NCBI GenBank assembly: GCA_947449695.1
Contig: CANFST010000009.1
Coordinates: 1 to 64,000 of the forward strand
Source of the DNA: Chitinophagales bacterium
Lineage (GTDB): Bacteria > Bacteroidota > Bacteroidia > Chitinophagales > CAIODY01
DNA length: 64,000 bases
Reading direction: 5' to 3'
The position numbers and the translations under genes were made by a program. Positions 1-8,095 of the stretch are shown piece after piece (position 1 is the first letter of the stretch; each line of letters begins with the position of its first letter). The notes beneath the pieces were generated by a model. The model searched no databases. It was not told the origin of the DNA and saw only the letters and a list, made by a program, of their open reading frames with translations.

Positions 1-1374
1 CGTTGTCGTGATTTTGGAATGGAGAATGAAGTGTATTTAGGCGATGGTGTTGTAACTGGCTATGGCACTATCAACGGACGTTTGACTTATGTTTTCTCAC
101 AAGATTTTACTGTGTTTGGCGGTTCGCTTTCAGAAACTCATGCTGAAAAGATTTGCAAAATAATGGATTTGGCTTTGAAAAATGGTGCTCCTGTTATTGG
201 CTTGAATGACAGCGGTGGTGCACGTATTCAGGAAGGTGTAGTTTCATTAGGTGGCTATGCTGATATTTTTTATAAAAACACAATTGCTTCAGGTGTGATT
301 CCGCAGTTGTCGGCAATCATGGGACCATGTGCTGGTGGAGCGGTTTACTCTCCTGCCCTAACTGATTTTATTTTGATGGTTGAAAATACTAGTTACATGT
401 TTGTTACTGGACCAAACGTTGTAAAAACGGTTACACATGAAGAAGTAAGCAGTGAAGAATTAGGAGGAGCATCAACACATGCCAGCAAAAGCGGTGTTAC
501 ACATTTTGCCGTTGCGAATGAAGTAGAAGCCATTCAACACATCAAAAAATTGTTGAGTTATATTCCACAAAACTGCGAAGAGCAAGCGCCTGTTTATCCT
601 TATGAATTAAAGGCTTCAGAAATCAGAGAGCAATTGAATTCAATTGTTCCTGAAAATCCTAATCAGCCTTACGACATGAGAGAAGTGATTGATGGTGTGG
701 TGGATGAAAATTCTTTTTTAGAAGTGCATAAAGATTGGGCTGAAAATATTGTGGTAGGCTTTGCCCGAATTGGCGGCAGAAGCATTGGTATTGTTGCTAA
801 TCAGCCTGCGGTATTGGCAGGTGTGTTGGATATTAATTCATCACGAAAAGCCGGACGATTTGTTCGTTTCTGCGATTGCTTTAATGTGCCATTGTTAGTA
901 TTGGTGGATGTTCCAGGATTCTTGCCTGGCACTGACCAGGAGTGGCATGGTATTATTTCTAATGGTGCGAAATTGTTGTATGCATTGAGTGAAGCCACTG
1001 TGCCGAAAGTAACGGTGATTACTCGTAAAGCTTATGGTGGTGCATATGATGTGATGAACAGCAAACACATTGGCGCTGACATGAACTACGCTTGGCCCAA
1101 AGCTGAAATTGCCGTGATGGGTGCAAAAGGTGCAGTTGAAATTATTTTCAAAAAGGAAATTGATGCAGCAAAAAATCCCGAAGAAGCCTTGAAAGAAAAA
1201 ACAGACGCTTACGCTGAAAAGTTTGCCAACCCATATGGCGCAGCAGCTCGTGGGTTTATTGACGAAGTAATTTTGCCATCACAAACTCGTAAGAAATTAT
1301 TGAAAGCATTTAAAATGCTGGAAAATAAAGTGGTGAATTTGCCGAGAAAAAAGCATGGAAATATTCCGTTGTAA
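1..1374 (+). CDS. Acyl-CoA carboxylase carboxyltransferase (beta) subunit, 5' end cut by window
   Basis: Biotin-dependent carboxyltransferase subunit of the propionyl-/methylmalonyl-CoA carboxylase (PccB/MmdA) type; in the cytoplasm it moves carboxyl from carboxybiotin to a short acyl-CoA. The frame is open from base 1 and reads RCRDFG before the first ATG at 19. That matches the family's conserved RC.DFGM segment, so ATG 19 is internal and about 60 N-terminal residues lie outside the window. Visible motifs are [10 protein letters not shown] and [16 protein letters not shown] in the N-lobe, and [12 protein letters not shown] and [12 protein letters not shown] in the C-lobe, where the carboxybiotin and acyl-CoA pockets form. 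The biotin carboxylase and carrier subunits are not visible. The last 48 bases are repeated 0.8 kb downstream (see repeat entries). Substrate is inferred from overall similarity, not proven. Confidence 0.93.
   Translation, partial: RCRDFGMENEVYLGDGVVTGYGTINGRLTYVFSQDFTVFGGSLSETHAEKICKIMDLALKNGAPVIGLNDSGGARIQEGVVSLGGYADIFYKNTIASGVIPQLSAIMGPCAGGAVYSPALTDFILMVENTSYMFVTGPNVVKTVTHEEVSSEELGGASTHASKSGVTHFAVANEVEAIQHIKKLLSYIPQNCEEQAPVYPYELKASEIREQLNSIVPENPNQPYDMREVIDGVVDENSFLEVHKDWAENIVVGFARIGGRSIGIVANQPAVLAGVLDINSSRKAGRFVRFCDCFNVPLLVLVDVPGFLPGTDQEWHGIISNGAKLLYALSEATVPKVTVITRKAYGGAYDVMNSKHIGADMNYAWPKAEIAVMGAKGAVEIIFKKEIDAAKNPEEALKEKTDAYAEKFANPYGAAARGFIDEVILPSQTRKKLLKAFKMLENKVVNLPRKKHGNIPL
1327..1374 (+). 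repeat. Direct repeat copy A: 3' end of carboxylase gene
   Basis: These 48 bases code for the last 15 residues and stop of the carboxylase. An imperfect 49-base copy lies at 2144-2192, directly after the lipoprotein gene. The two share AAAGTGGTGAATTT, AAGCATGG and AATATTCCGTTGTAA with a few substitutions and one extra base in copy B. This copy is the functional one because it carries the reading frame. Confidence 0.8.
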
Positions 1375-1413
1375 AATTTGTTGAGTTGGTGATTTATTGA
1401 TTAAAAGATTTTT

Positions 1414-2145
1414 ATGAAATCAATTTCAATTTTCTGTTTGTTGATTTTTCTTTTTGTTAGTTGCAATGAAAAGAACAAGGAAATTGTTGTAAATAAACGC
1501 TACGAGTTTTTGAATGATTATATCACAAAACTCAAACCGACAGCGTATTTCGACACAACAGAAACAAATCAAAATTATTTTTTCATAAAGTCATTATTTT
1601 CAAATGATTCAGAAAAAATGAAAACTTTCGGTCGAAACATTTTTCGAAGGATAATTGATGTTAACACTATATACAAAATTGACACTTCCATTCACAGAGA
1701 AAACATCCTTCATTCAAATGCCGATGAAATTTATAGGTTTTACTATTGGCGATTTCTTTGTTTTGGTAAAGTAGATATTACTATTTCAAAAAGAAACAAT
1801 TCTTTCCAACTTGAATTGATTGTTTACACAAAACTAAATACTTGTGTTGATTCAATAAATAAGGTCAAAATCCTTTCTCATCAAGAAATTATTCTTTCTC
1901 AAACTGAATGGGAACGATTCAAAGATTTACTTTACAAATCTGACTTTTGGTATTTAGAAGAAAATGGAAGAAGGGGTTTTGATGGTGATAATTTATGTGT
2001 GTTAGGTTTTGATAAGAGTAGAAGTGCTTACGATAGAAGTTTTAAGATAGTTAATAGACATAGCAGCCATACAGCACTTTGGGATGTTTATCAATATTTA
2101 ATATCCATTTCAAAAACAAAAATTGATATGGGGTGTGAGAATTAA
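1414..2145 (+). CDS. Hypothetical lipoprotein (243 aa)
   Basis: I do not recognise the family. The N-terminus is a lipoprotein signal: charged start, hydrophobic stretch and lipobox FLFVSC with the lipidated Cys at about residue 17, so the protein should sit on the periplasmic or outer-membrane face. The mature part has no repeats or membrane segments that I can see and is rich in Phe, Tyr, Asn and Lys. The gene lies 39 bases after the carboxylase stop and is bracketed by two copies of the carboxylase 3' end, suggesting it arrived by insertion or local duplication. It has no linked partner. The ATG at 1414 fits the signal peptide. That it is a real gene is likely; any function would be a guess. 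Confidence 0.7.
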   Translation: MKSISIFCLLIFLFVSCNEKNKEIVVNKRYEFLNDYITKLKPTAYFDTTETNQNYFFIKSLFSNDSEKMKTFGRNIFRRIIDVNTIYKIDTSIHRENILHSNADEIYRFYYWRFLCFGKVDITISKRNNSFQLELIVYTKLNTCVDSINKVKILSHQEIILSQTEWERFKDLLYKSDFWYLEENGRRGFDGDNLCVLGFDKSRSAYDRSFKIVNRHSSHTALWDVYQYLISISKTKIDMGCEN

Positions 2146-2192
2146 AGTGGTGAATTTTACCAAGGAAGAAGCATGGGAATATTCCGTTGTAA
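2144..2192 (+). repeat. Direct repeat copy B: decayed duplicate of carboxylase 3' end
   Basis: This stretch overlaps the stop of the lipoprotein gene and repeats 1327-1374 with one extra base and several substitutions. The extra base puts the carboxylase frame out, so it is noncoding. It also lies only 5 bases from the stop of the convergent ribBA gene. Confidence 0.8.
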
Positions 2193-2197
2193 TTATT

Positions 2198-3397
2198 TTA
2201 CAAATCTAAATGATGCCCCATTTTTTCTTTTTTAGTTTTTAAATAATGATGATTATGGAGATTTGGAACTATTGGAATGCCAATATTTTCGACTATTTCC
2301 AAGCCATAGCCAATTAAACCTGCACGTTTTTTAGGATTATTGGTGAGCAATTTAATTTTTGAAACACCAAGATGATGCAATATTTGAGCACCCACACCAT
2401 AGTCGCGTTCATCGCTTTTAAATCCTAATTCCAGATTTGCTTCAACTGTATCCATTCCTTCTTCCTGCAATTTGTAAGCTTTTAATTTATTCAACAAGCC
2501 AATACCTCTTCCTTCTTGATGCATGTATAATACCAAGCCTTTACCACTTTCATTTATCAACTCCATTGCCTTATGCAGTTGCTCACCACAATCGCAACGC
2601 AACGAGCCAAGAATATCTCCTGTTACACAACTACTATGCACTCTAACCAACACTGCTTCTTCCCTTGTCCATTTTCCCTTTTTTAAAGCTAAATGCACTT
2701 CACCTGAATTACTTTGACTGAAAGCAATTAACTCAAATTCGCCCCATTTTGTTGGCATTGCAATTCGTGTTTCTTCTTTAATCAAACATTCATTATTCAT
2801 TCTATAAGCCACCAAATCTGCAATGGAAATAATTTTCAAATCGTGTTGCTTAGCAATTTCTATTAATTGTGGCAACCTTGCCATTGTACCATCTTCATTC
2901 ATGATTTCAACCAATACACCTGCCTTTTCAAATCCCGCTAGCATTGCTAAATCAATTGTAGCTTCTGTATGACCAGTTCGGCGAAGCACTCCTCCATTTT
3001 GAGCTTTTAAAGGGAATATATGTCCTGGCTTTCCGAATTCATCGGTCGAAATATTTTCATCCAACATGGCCAAAATTGTTTTACTGCGGTCTTGAGCCGA
3101 TATACCAGTTGTACATCCATGACCTAACAAATCAATCGACACAGTAAATGGTGTGGTGTGCAAACTAGTATTGTCAGCCACCATCATATCTAATTTCAAT
3201 CTGTTACAAATATCCTCACTGATAGGAGTACAAATCAATCCCCTACCATATTTACTCATAAAATTAATGATTTCTGGAGTTGCATTCCGAGCAGCAGTAA
3301 TAAAATCACCTTCATTTTCACGATCTTCATCATCTACAACAATTACCAATCTACCATTTTTAATATCTTCAATTGCCTCTTCTATTTTATTAAGCAT
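2198..3397 (-). CDS. ribBA: Bifunctional 3,4-dihydroxy-2-butanone-4-phosphate synthase / GTP cyclohydrolase II
   Basis: Catalyses the two entry reactions of riboflavin synthesis: ribulose 5-phosphate to dihydroxybutanone phosphate, and GTP to the diaminopyrimidine precursor. Residues 1-200 are the RibB domain, with the acidic signature [11 protein letters not shown] and the later HIFPL and GHTEAT segments. Residues 205-399 are the RibA domain, with [20 protein letters not shown], whose three cysteines bind zinc, and [19 protein letters not shown]. The 399-residue length is normal for the fused form. The gene stands alone: other rib genes are absent, and it converges on the lipoprotein gene with almost no spacer. 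I see no FMN riboswitch in its 180-base upstream region. Confidence 0.97.
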   Translation of the reverse strand: MLNKIEEAIEDIKNGRLVIVVDDEDRENEGDFITAARNATPEIINFMSKYGRGLICTPISEDICNRLKLDMMVADNTSLHTTPFTVSIDLLGHGCTTGISAQDRSKTILAMLDENISTDEFGKPGHIFPLKAQNGGVLRRTGHTEATIDLAMLAGFEKAGVLVEIMNEDGTMARLPQLIEIAKQHDLKIISIADLVAYRMNNECLIKEETRIAMPTKWGEFELIAFSQSNSGEVHLALKKGKWTREEAVLVRVHSSCVTGDILGSLRCDCGEQLHKAMELINESGKGLVLYMHQEGRGIGLLNKLKAYKLQEEGMDTVEANLELGFKSDERDYGVGAQILHHLGVSKIKLLTNNPKKRAGLIGYGLEIVENIGIPIVPNLHNHHYLKTKKEKMGHHLDL

Positions 3398-3510
3398 AAT
3401 CTTTTAATTCAATTTTGATAGAATACAAACAAGAATTCAATTTTTTTGTTTGCAAAATTAGTTTATTTATCCTTTCAAGAATTTTTTAGGTGATAAAAAA
3501 TGAAATAAAT

Positions 3511-3542
3511 TTTATGAATAAAAAAATATATCACTACATTTG
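3511..3542 (+). promoter_or_regulatory. Predicted promoter of tRNA-Leu
   Basis: TACATTTG at 3535-3542 matches the Bacteroidota -7 element TAnnTTTG, with a TTTA close to the -33 TTTG element 20 bases upstream. Transcription would begin near 3549, about 30 bases before the mature tRNA. Confidence 0.55.
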
Positions 3543-3578
3543 CAGCCCAATTCTAAAATACGAGAGATTGTATAAGAT

Positions 3579-3662
3579 GCCCGGGTGGCGGAATTGGTAG
3601 ACGCAGCAGACTCAAAATCTGCCGTTCGCAAGGATGTGCTGGTTCGATTCCAGTCCCGGGCA
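3579..3662 (+). tRNA. tRNA-Leu (anticodon CAA)
   Basis: A class II tRNA of 84 bases. The acceptor stem pairs GCCCGGG (3579-3585) with CCCGGGC (3655-3661), and A3662 is the discriminator. The anticodon arm GCAGA-CTCAAAA-TCTGC gives anticodon CAA, reading UUG. The T arm contains GGTTCGATTCC, and a long variable arm lies before it, as expected for leucine. The 3' CCA is not encoded in full. It is transcribed away from ribBA and ends at a strong terminator hairpin. Confidence 0.96.
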
Positions 3663-3666
3663 CAAT

Positions 3667-3706
3667 AAAAAAGGACTTTTCAACTAAATGAAAAGTCCTT
3701 TTATTT
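3667..3706. terminator. Bidirectional terminator between tRNA-Leu and clpX
   Basis: An 11-bp perfect stem (AAGGACTTTTC at 3671-3681 with GAAAAGTCCTT at 3690-3700) has an 8-base loop. It is flanked by A-run and T-run on both sides, so it can end the tRNA transcript and the convergent clpX transcript. Confidence 0.8.
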
Positions 3707-3728
3707 TTTTTCCTAAAATGTGGCTAAA

Positions 3729-4967
3729 TTATGCTGCCTTAAGCTTAATTAACATTTCGCCATCCAATTTTTCTTTGGCGTAAACCAAATCCAACACATA
3801 TTTTTTCACTTCTTTTCCAGGTAAATCAAACATTAAATCTTTCATCAGCATTTCACACATACTCCGTAAACCTCTTGCACCTAACTGATGTTCGTATGCT
3901 TTTTCAACAACAAAATCTAGCACTTCATCTTTAATCACCAATTCAATATTTTCCATTTCAAACAATTTGGTGTACTGTTTTATCAAAGCATTTTTGGGTT
4001 CGGTTAAAATACTTCTCAAAGCAGTTTTATCTAATGTATCTAAATGCACTACAACTGGCAAACGACCAATTAATTCAGGGATTAAGCCATAGCGTTTTAA
4101 ATCATGCTGATTGACATATTGCAAAACATTGTCTTTATCAAATTCTTGTTTTGAGTTGCCTTTTTGATAACCAATGGCACTGGTTTGCATGCGCTTTTCA
4201 ATAATTTTTTCCATGCCATCAAATGAGCCACCGCAGATAAATAAGATATTCCGAGTGCTAACTTTTATTAATTTTTGTTCAGGGTGTTTTCTGCCACCAT
4301 GAGGTGGGACTAACACTTCCGATCCTTCTAACAATTTCAATAACGATTGCTGAACACCTTCGCCGCTTACATCACGAGTAATGGACGGATTATCACTTTT
4401 ACGTCCTAACTTATCAATTTCGTCAATGTAGACTATGCCACGTTCAGCTTGCTCCACATTAAAATCGCAGGTTTGCAACAATCTGCTTAATATACTTTCC
4501 ACATCTTCGCCCACATAACCAGCTTCTGTAAATACAGTAGCATCAACAATTGCAAAAGGTAAATCTAAATATTTCGCTACCGAACGAGCCAACAAAGTTT
4601 TGCCAGTACCAGTATGCCCAAGCATGATAACATTTGATTTTTCAATTTCGACATCATCCGTTTTTCCTAATTGCGATAAACGCTTGTAATGATTATAAAC
4701 AGCTACAGCTAAGGTTTTCTTGGCATCAGTTTGCCCAATAACGTATTGGTCTAAAAACTTTTTGATATCAATTGGTTTAAACTTTTTTAAATCGTTTATA
4801 CCAATGTTTGATTTTTGATTAATCTTCTTTTCTTCAATTACCATTTGATGGGCACGTTCAGTACACTCATCGCAAATAAAAATTCCCATACCACCAATCA
4901 TCAATAAGGTTTCTTCTTTTTGCTTTCCGCAAAATGAACACTCGATCTGCTCTTGCTTTTTAGCCAT
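3729..4967 (-). CDS. clpX: ATP-dependent Clp protease ATP-binding subunit ClpX
   Basis: AAA+ unfoldase that feeds substrates to ClpP. The N-terminal zinc domain has Cys10, Cys13, Cys32 and Cys35. The AAA+ core has Walker A GHTGTGKT near residue 118, the pore loop EAGYVGEDVES, Walker B IVYIDEIDKLGR, the RKH-type pore loop GGRKHPEQ, and the ClpP-docking IGF-type loop written here as SAIGYQKG. Length (412 aa) is typical. clpP is not adjacent. The gene has its own predicted promoter at 4982-5011 and ends before a shared terminator. The IGY instead of IGF in the docking loop is a conservative change. Confidence 0.97.
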   Translation of the reverse strand: MAKKQEQIECSFCGKQKEETLLMIGGMGIFICDECTERAHQMVIEEKKINQKSNIGINDLKKFKPIDIKKFLDQYVIGQTDAKKTLAVAVYNHYKRLSQLGKTDDVEIEKSNVIMLGHTGTGKTLLARSVAKYLDLPFAIVDATVFTEAGYVGEDVESILSRLLQTCDFNVEQAERGIVYIDEIDKLGRKSDNPSITRDVSGEGVQQSLLKLLEGSEVLVPPHGGRKHPEQKLIKVSTRNILFICGGSFDGMEKIIEKRMQTSAIGYQKGNSKQEFDKDNVLQYVNQHDLKRYGLIPELIGRLPVVVHLDTLDKTALRSILTEPKNALIKQYTKLFEMENIELVIKDEVLDFVVEKAYEHQLGARGLRSMCEMLMKDLMFDLPGKEVKKYVLDLVYAKEKLDGEMLIKLKAA

Positions 4968-4981
4968 TTCAATATTTTTTA

Positions 4982-5011
4982 CAAATGTAAAGAATTTAAT
5001 TCTGCCATAAA
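4982..5011 (-). promoter_or_regulatory. Predicted promoter of clpX
   Basis: On the minus strand, TACATTTG (4982-4989) matches TAnnTTTG, with TTTA 18 bases upstream in the -33 position. The start codon at 4967 follows after about 10 bases of leader. Confidence 0.5.
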
Positions 5012-5032
5012 TCTTCTGGAAAAAAATCTAAT

Positions 5033-5938
5033 TTAATCGAGATGAGTCAATGTTCTGAACACATCTTCTAACGTTTGTTTTTCTTCAGATAATGAAAGAA
5101 GAGTTAAGTTATTTTGCACCACCCATTCAAATATTTTGTTGCGGATATCTTTTTCACAATACAATTGCCATTTATTATTACCCAAGTCGATACTTTTAGA
5201 AATGCCTGAAATTATTTTCCAATCATTTTTATCTATTGCTCTATCTAGTTCAATTATAAATTTTTTTTCTTCATTATTTTGTTTTTGCAAATTTTCTATG
5301 ACATCATCTGCAACTATGTTTCCTTTATTGATTATAACTACCCGATTGCACATTGCCTGAACCTCTTGCATGATATGGGTAGAAAGAATTACAGTTTTGT
5401 TCTTGCCTACATTTTTAATAAGATTTCTTATTTCAATAATTTGATTCGGATCTAAACCAGTAGTAGGTTCATCTAAAATCAGTGATTGTGGGTCATGAAT
5501 TAAAGCTGCTGCCAAGCCAACTCGCTGCCTATAACCTTTTGATAATTGGCCTATTTTTTTATGCTGTTCAATTTGTAAGCCAGTCAGTTCAATCATTTCT
5601 AAAATTCTGTAGGGCTTATTTTTAATAGCATGTAAATCCGCAACAAAATTCAAAAATTCTTTTACATACATTTCATGATAAAGTGGATTATGTTCAGGTA
5701 AATAACCAATGCTTTTTCTTACTGACATACTATCCTTTAAAATATCAAAACCATTTACAACAGCAGTTCCAGAAGTAGGTGGGATATAACCAGTCAATAT
5801 TTTCATGGTTGTACTTTTTCCAGCACCATTCGGCCCTAAAAACCCTAATATTTCGCCTGGCTCAACTTTAAAACTGATGCTGTTCACAGCAATCTGGTCA
5901 GCATATTTTTTTGATAAATGTTCTACCGAAACGCTCAT
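5033..5938 (-). CDS. gldA: GldA-like ABC transporter ATP-binding protein (gliding motility)
   Basis: ABC ATPase of 301 residues. Walker A is GPNGAGKS (residues 35-42), followed by the ABC signature LSKGYRQRVGLAAAL, Walker B SLILDEPTTGLDP and the H-loop STHIM. The N-terminal 230 residues are the nucleotide-binding domain. The C-terminal 70 residues form the extra domain seen in GldA/NatA-type proteins. The string IGYLPEHNPLYHEMYVKE is typical of GldA, which with membrane partners GldF and GldG is needed for gliding in Flavobacterium. gldF and gldG are not in the window; in known gliders gldA is often separate. A multidrug-type ABC-2 ATPase is the alternative. Confidence 0.82.
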   Translation of the reverse strand: MSVSVEHLSKKYADQIAVNSISFKVEPGEILGFLGPNGAGKSTTMKILTGYIPPTSGTAVVNGFDILKDSMSVRKSIGYLPEHNPLYHEMYVKEFLNFVADLHAIKNKPYRILEMIELTGLQIEQHKKIGQLSKGYRQRVGLAAALIHDPQSLILDEPTTGLDPNQIIEIRNLIKNVGKNKTVILSTHIMQEVQAMCNRVVIINKGNIVADDVIENLQKQNNEEKKFIIELDRAIDKNDWKIISGISKSIDLGNNKWQLYCEKDIRNKIFEWVVQNNLTLLSLSEEKQTLEDVFRTLTHLD

Positions 5939-5951
5939 AATTATTTTTCTG

Positions 5952-5984
5952 CAAAAATAGTTTTATTATTTTTCGATCGATAAA
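5952..5984 (-). promoter_or_regulatory. Predicted promoter of gldA
   Basis: Minus-strand TATTTTTG at 5952-5959 fits TAnnTTTG, with TTTA about 21 bases upstream (5981-5984). It lies 13 bases before the gldA start codon. Confidence 0.45.
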
Positions 5985-6027
5985 ATAATAGTTTTATTTA
6001 TACATTGCAATTAATTTTATTTCAGAT

Positions 6028-6723
6028 ATGCGATTAGTAAAAATATTTTTTACTGGATTGATCACAATTTCAATTTGTACTTCAGCTAAAGCTCAATTCA
6101 ATAAAAATCAAAAAACTATATCCTCTGATACAGCTTCTTTGCATCATCCCAATTGGCAATCAAAAAAAATTAATTCTGCCAAATACTCAGTATCATTAGG
6201 ATACGGCGTCATTTTTTTTGGTGCAGTAACACAATTTAATTTACAAAATAATACTACTGCGCCAAGCATTACTGGTCCAATTTATTTAAAGAATTCAGTT
6301 AAACTAAATTCATCAACTGATTTTAGCTTGAACATTGCTTATGCTTCTGCAAAAAGAAGTGAAATACTTCATAGCTATACCTCAGGATTAAATTCAACTT
6401 ATTTACATAAATATTCAACAGCAAGCGTTATAGCCCGTTTTAATTTTTATTTCCCACAAAACACATCGCGAATTGTAAGTCCATATTGGGGTTTTGGATT
6501 TGGTTGGGCTAGTCGAAAAAACACTTATGATAATGGAACAACAACTACCACATCTTTAGGAAAAAGAAGTAGAAGTAACCCAATTTCAAATTTTAGTAAT
6601 TTGCCAATTGCTGCCGAGTTCACAATCGGAACTAAAATAAAAATTTATGACTTGTTGTATGGTTATGTGGAAGTTGGTGTTGCAAAATCATTGCTGCAAA
6701 CTGGCTTGCAGTATAGATTTTGA
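6028..6723 (+). CDS. Hypothetical secreted protein, outer-membrane beta-barrel candidate
   Basis: A 231-residue protein that I cannot assign to a named family. It has a Sec signal peptide (residues 1-23, ending TSAKAQF). The mature part alternates polar and hydrophobic residues, with repeated aromatic strand ends (SLGYGVIFFG, ARFNFYFPQ, YWGFGFGWA, YGYVEVGVA). It finishes with YRF; a terminal Phe is typical of outer-membrane beta-barrels. It is divergent from gldA across an 89-base spacer and separated from the DUF1573 genes by about 140 bases. Gene call is good; the barrel is inferred. Confidence 0.7.
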   Translation: MRLVKIFFTGLITISICTSAKAQFNKNQKTISSDTASLHHPNWQSKKINSAKYSVSLGYGVIFFGAVTQFNLQNNTTAPSITGPIYLKNSVKLNSSTDFSLNIAYASAKRSEILHSYTSGLNSTYLHKYSTASVIARFNFYFPQNTSRIVSPYWGFGFGWASRKNTYDNGTTTTTSLGKRSRSNPISNFSNLPIAAEFTIGTKIKIYDLLYGYVEVGVAKSLLQTGLQYRF

Positions 6724-6809
6724 TCCTTACAAGATAAATTTTTTATCTAATTTAAATTGCTTAACAAGCACTTAACAATAAGCATACAAACTGATTTTAC
6801 AAAAGCAAC

Positions 6810-6817
6810 TAATTTTG
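6810..6817 (+). promoter_or_regulatory. Predicted -7 box of first DUF1573 gene
   Basis: TAATTTTG is an exact TAnnTTTG match. A transcript starting about 5-7 bases later would begin at or after the GTG at 6822, so it supports the ATG near 6867 as the true start. No good -33 element is visible. Confidence 0.4.
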
Positions 6818-6866
6818 AGATGTGAAAAAAGTTGGCATAACACTTGCCAATCTGAACATTAAGAAA

Positions 6867-7382
6867 ATGAAAATGATGAAGAAGAATATTGCGATTGTGA
6901 TTTTTGTTTTATCCTGTGGATTTTGTTTTAGTCAGCAAAATAAACCAACAACTGCTGCTCCTTTAAAAACAGAGGTAAAAATAGCTCCAGCTCAATCTAA
7001 TGGTGCAATGGCTGAAATGAAATTTGAAATTGAACAACATGATTTTGGTACCATACCTGAAGGCCCTGAAGCAAAATTTGATTTTGAATTTACAAATATA
7101 GGTAAAGAGCCTTTGGTTTTAAGCGATGTTCATGCAAGTTGCGGTTGCACTACACCAGTTTGGCCTAAAGAGCCAATAGCGCCTGGTGCTAAAAGTAAAA
7201 TAACAGCTGTTTATAATACAAAAGGCAGAGGTGGTAATTTTTCAAAGTCTATTATTATCAAATCTAATTCAAAAAATGGCGATAAAATTTTAATAATTAA
7301 AGGTGTAGTGGAATCGGCTAATAAAAATAACGCCCCTGCAAAAGCACCCAATATCATTAATGAAATGCCAACCAAAAATTAA
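6867..7382 (+). CDS. DUF1573 domain secreted protein, first tandem copy
   Basis: A secreted protein made almost wholly of one DUF1573 domain, an Ig-like beta-sandwich common in Bacteroidota and unassigned in function. It starts with a signal peptide ending GFCFSQ. The domain carries HDFGTIPEGPEAKFDF and the hallmark ASCGCTTPVWPKEP with its two cysteines. An upstream GTG at 6822 would extend the frame by 15 residues, but it precedes the hydrophobic signal and falls on the predicted transcription start, so I prefer ATG 6867 (ATGs at 6873 and 6876 are also possible). The next gene is a close paralogue, 57 bases downstream. Confidence 0.85.
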   Translation: MKMMKKNIAIVIFVLSCGFCFSQQNKPTTAAPLKTEVKIAPAQSNGAMAEMKFEIEQHDFGTIPEGPEAKFDFEFTNIGKEPLVLSDVHASCGCTTPVWPKEPIAPGAKSKITAVYNTKGRGGNFSKSIIIKSNSKNGDKILIIKGVVESANKNNAPAKAPNIINEMPTKN

Positions 7383-7439
7383 CTTATTAAACCAATTTAA
7401 ATTTTATATCTTTAACAAACAAAACAAACACAAATCAAA

Positions 7440-8018
7440 ATGAAAAAGCTATTCTTAGTAATTTTAGTAAGCGGAAGTGTAATCACTTCATTTGCACAAG
7501 ACAAAGCAAAAACTGCTGCAAAAGCAGAACCGAAAAAAGTTGAAACAACTGCTCCAGCGGCTGCAACTAAAGCTGTATCAGCTTCACCTGCTACTCCAGC
7601 TGCAACACAGGCTGCACCTGCTGCTCAACCAGCTGAAAATCCGAATGCACCTGCTATTAAGTTTAAAACTGAAAAACATGATTTCGGTACAGTTCCAGAA
7701 GGCCCACAAGCAAAATTTGATTTCGATTTTGTAAATGAAGGTAAAGAACCTTTGATTTTGTCAAATGTGCAAGCATCATGCGGTTGCACAACTCCTGAAT
7801 GGCCTAAAGAACCTATTTTGCCTGGCAAATCAGCAAAAGTAACTGCAATTTACAACACACAAGGTCGCCCAGGTCCATTCACAAAATCTATTACAGTTAC
7901 ATCAAATGCAAAAACACCTTCAGTAGTATTGATGATTAATGGTACAGTTGAAAAAGCACCTGCTACTACTGCTCCTGAAAAAGCACCTGCTACTATCAGT
8001 GTTCCAGATCATAAATAA
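7440..8018 (+). CDS. DUF1573 domain secreted protein, second tandem copy
   Basis: A paralogue of the preceding gene. After a signal peptide ending TSFAQ comes an Ala/Thr/Pro-rich linker (about residues 20-65), then the DUF1573 domain with HDFGTVPEGPQAKFDF and ASCGCTTPEWPKEP. A short Ala/Pro tail follows. The two domains are nearly identical in their core, so the pair arose by tandem duplication; the linker is the main difference and may tether or space the domain from the envelope. The TATCTTTA box at 7407-7414 is close to a promoter -7 element, so it may have its own promoter. A bidirectional terminator follows. The role is unknown. Confidence 0.88.
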   Translation: MKKLFLVILVSGSVITSFAQDKAKTAAKAEPKKVETTAPAAATKAVSASPATPAATQAAPAAQPAENPNAPAIKFKTEKHDFGTVPEGPQAKFDFDFVNEGKEPLILSNVQASCGCTTPEWPKEPILPGKSAKVTAIYNTQGRPGPFTKSITVTSNAKTPSVVLMINGTVEKAPATTAPEKAPATISVPDHK

Positions 8019-8037
8019 TTTTTTGAAATACTTCTTT

Positions 8038-8079
8038 AAAACAAAAAAGCCGATTCAGTTGAATCGGCTTTTTTGTTTT
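8038..8079. terminator. Bidirectional terminator between DUF1573 gene and hmgA
   Basis: A 20-bp perfect inverted repeat (8038-8057 with 8060-8079) contains the GC core GCCGATTCA and is bounded by A- and T-runs. It serves two convergent genes. Confidence 0.85.
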
Positions 8080-8095
8080 AAATTATTTCAAAAAA

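Noticed and set aside
6822-6866. GTG at 6822 as start of the first DUF1573 gene
   Set aside because: It falls at the predicted transcription start and would put 15 polar residues ahead of the signal peptide.
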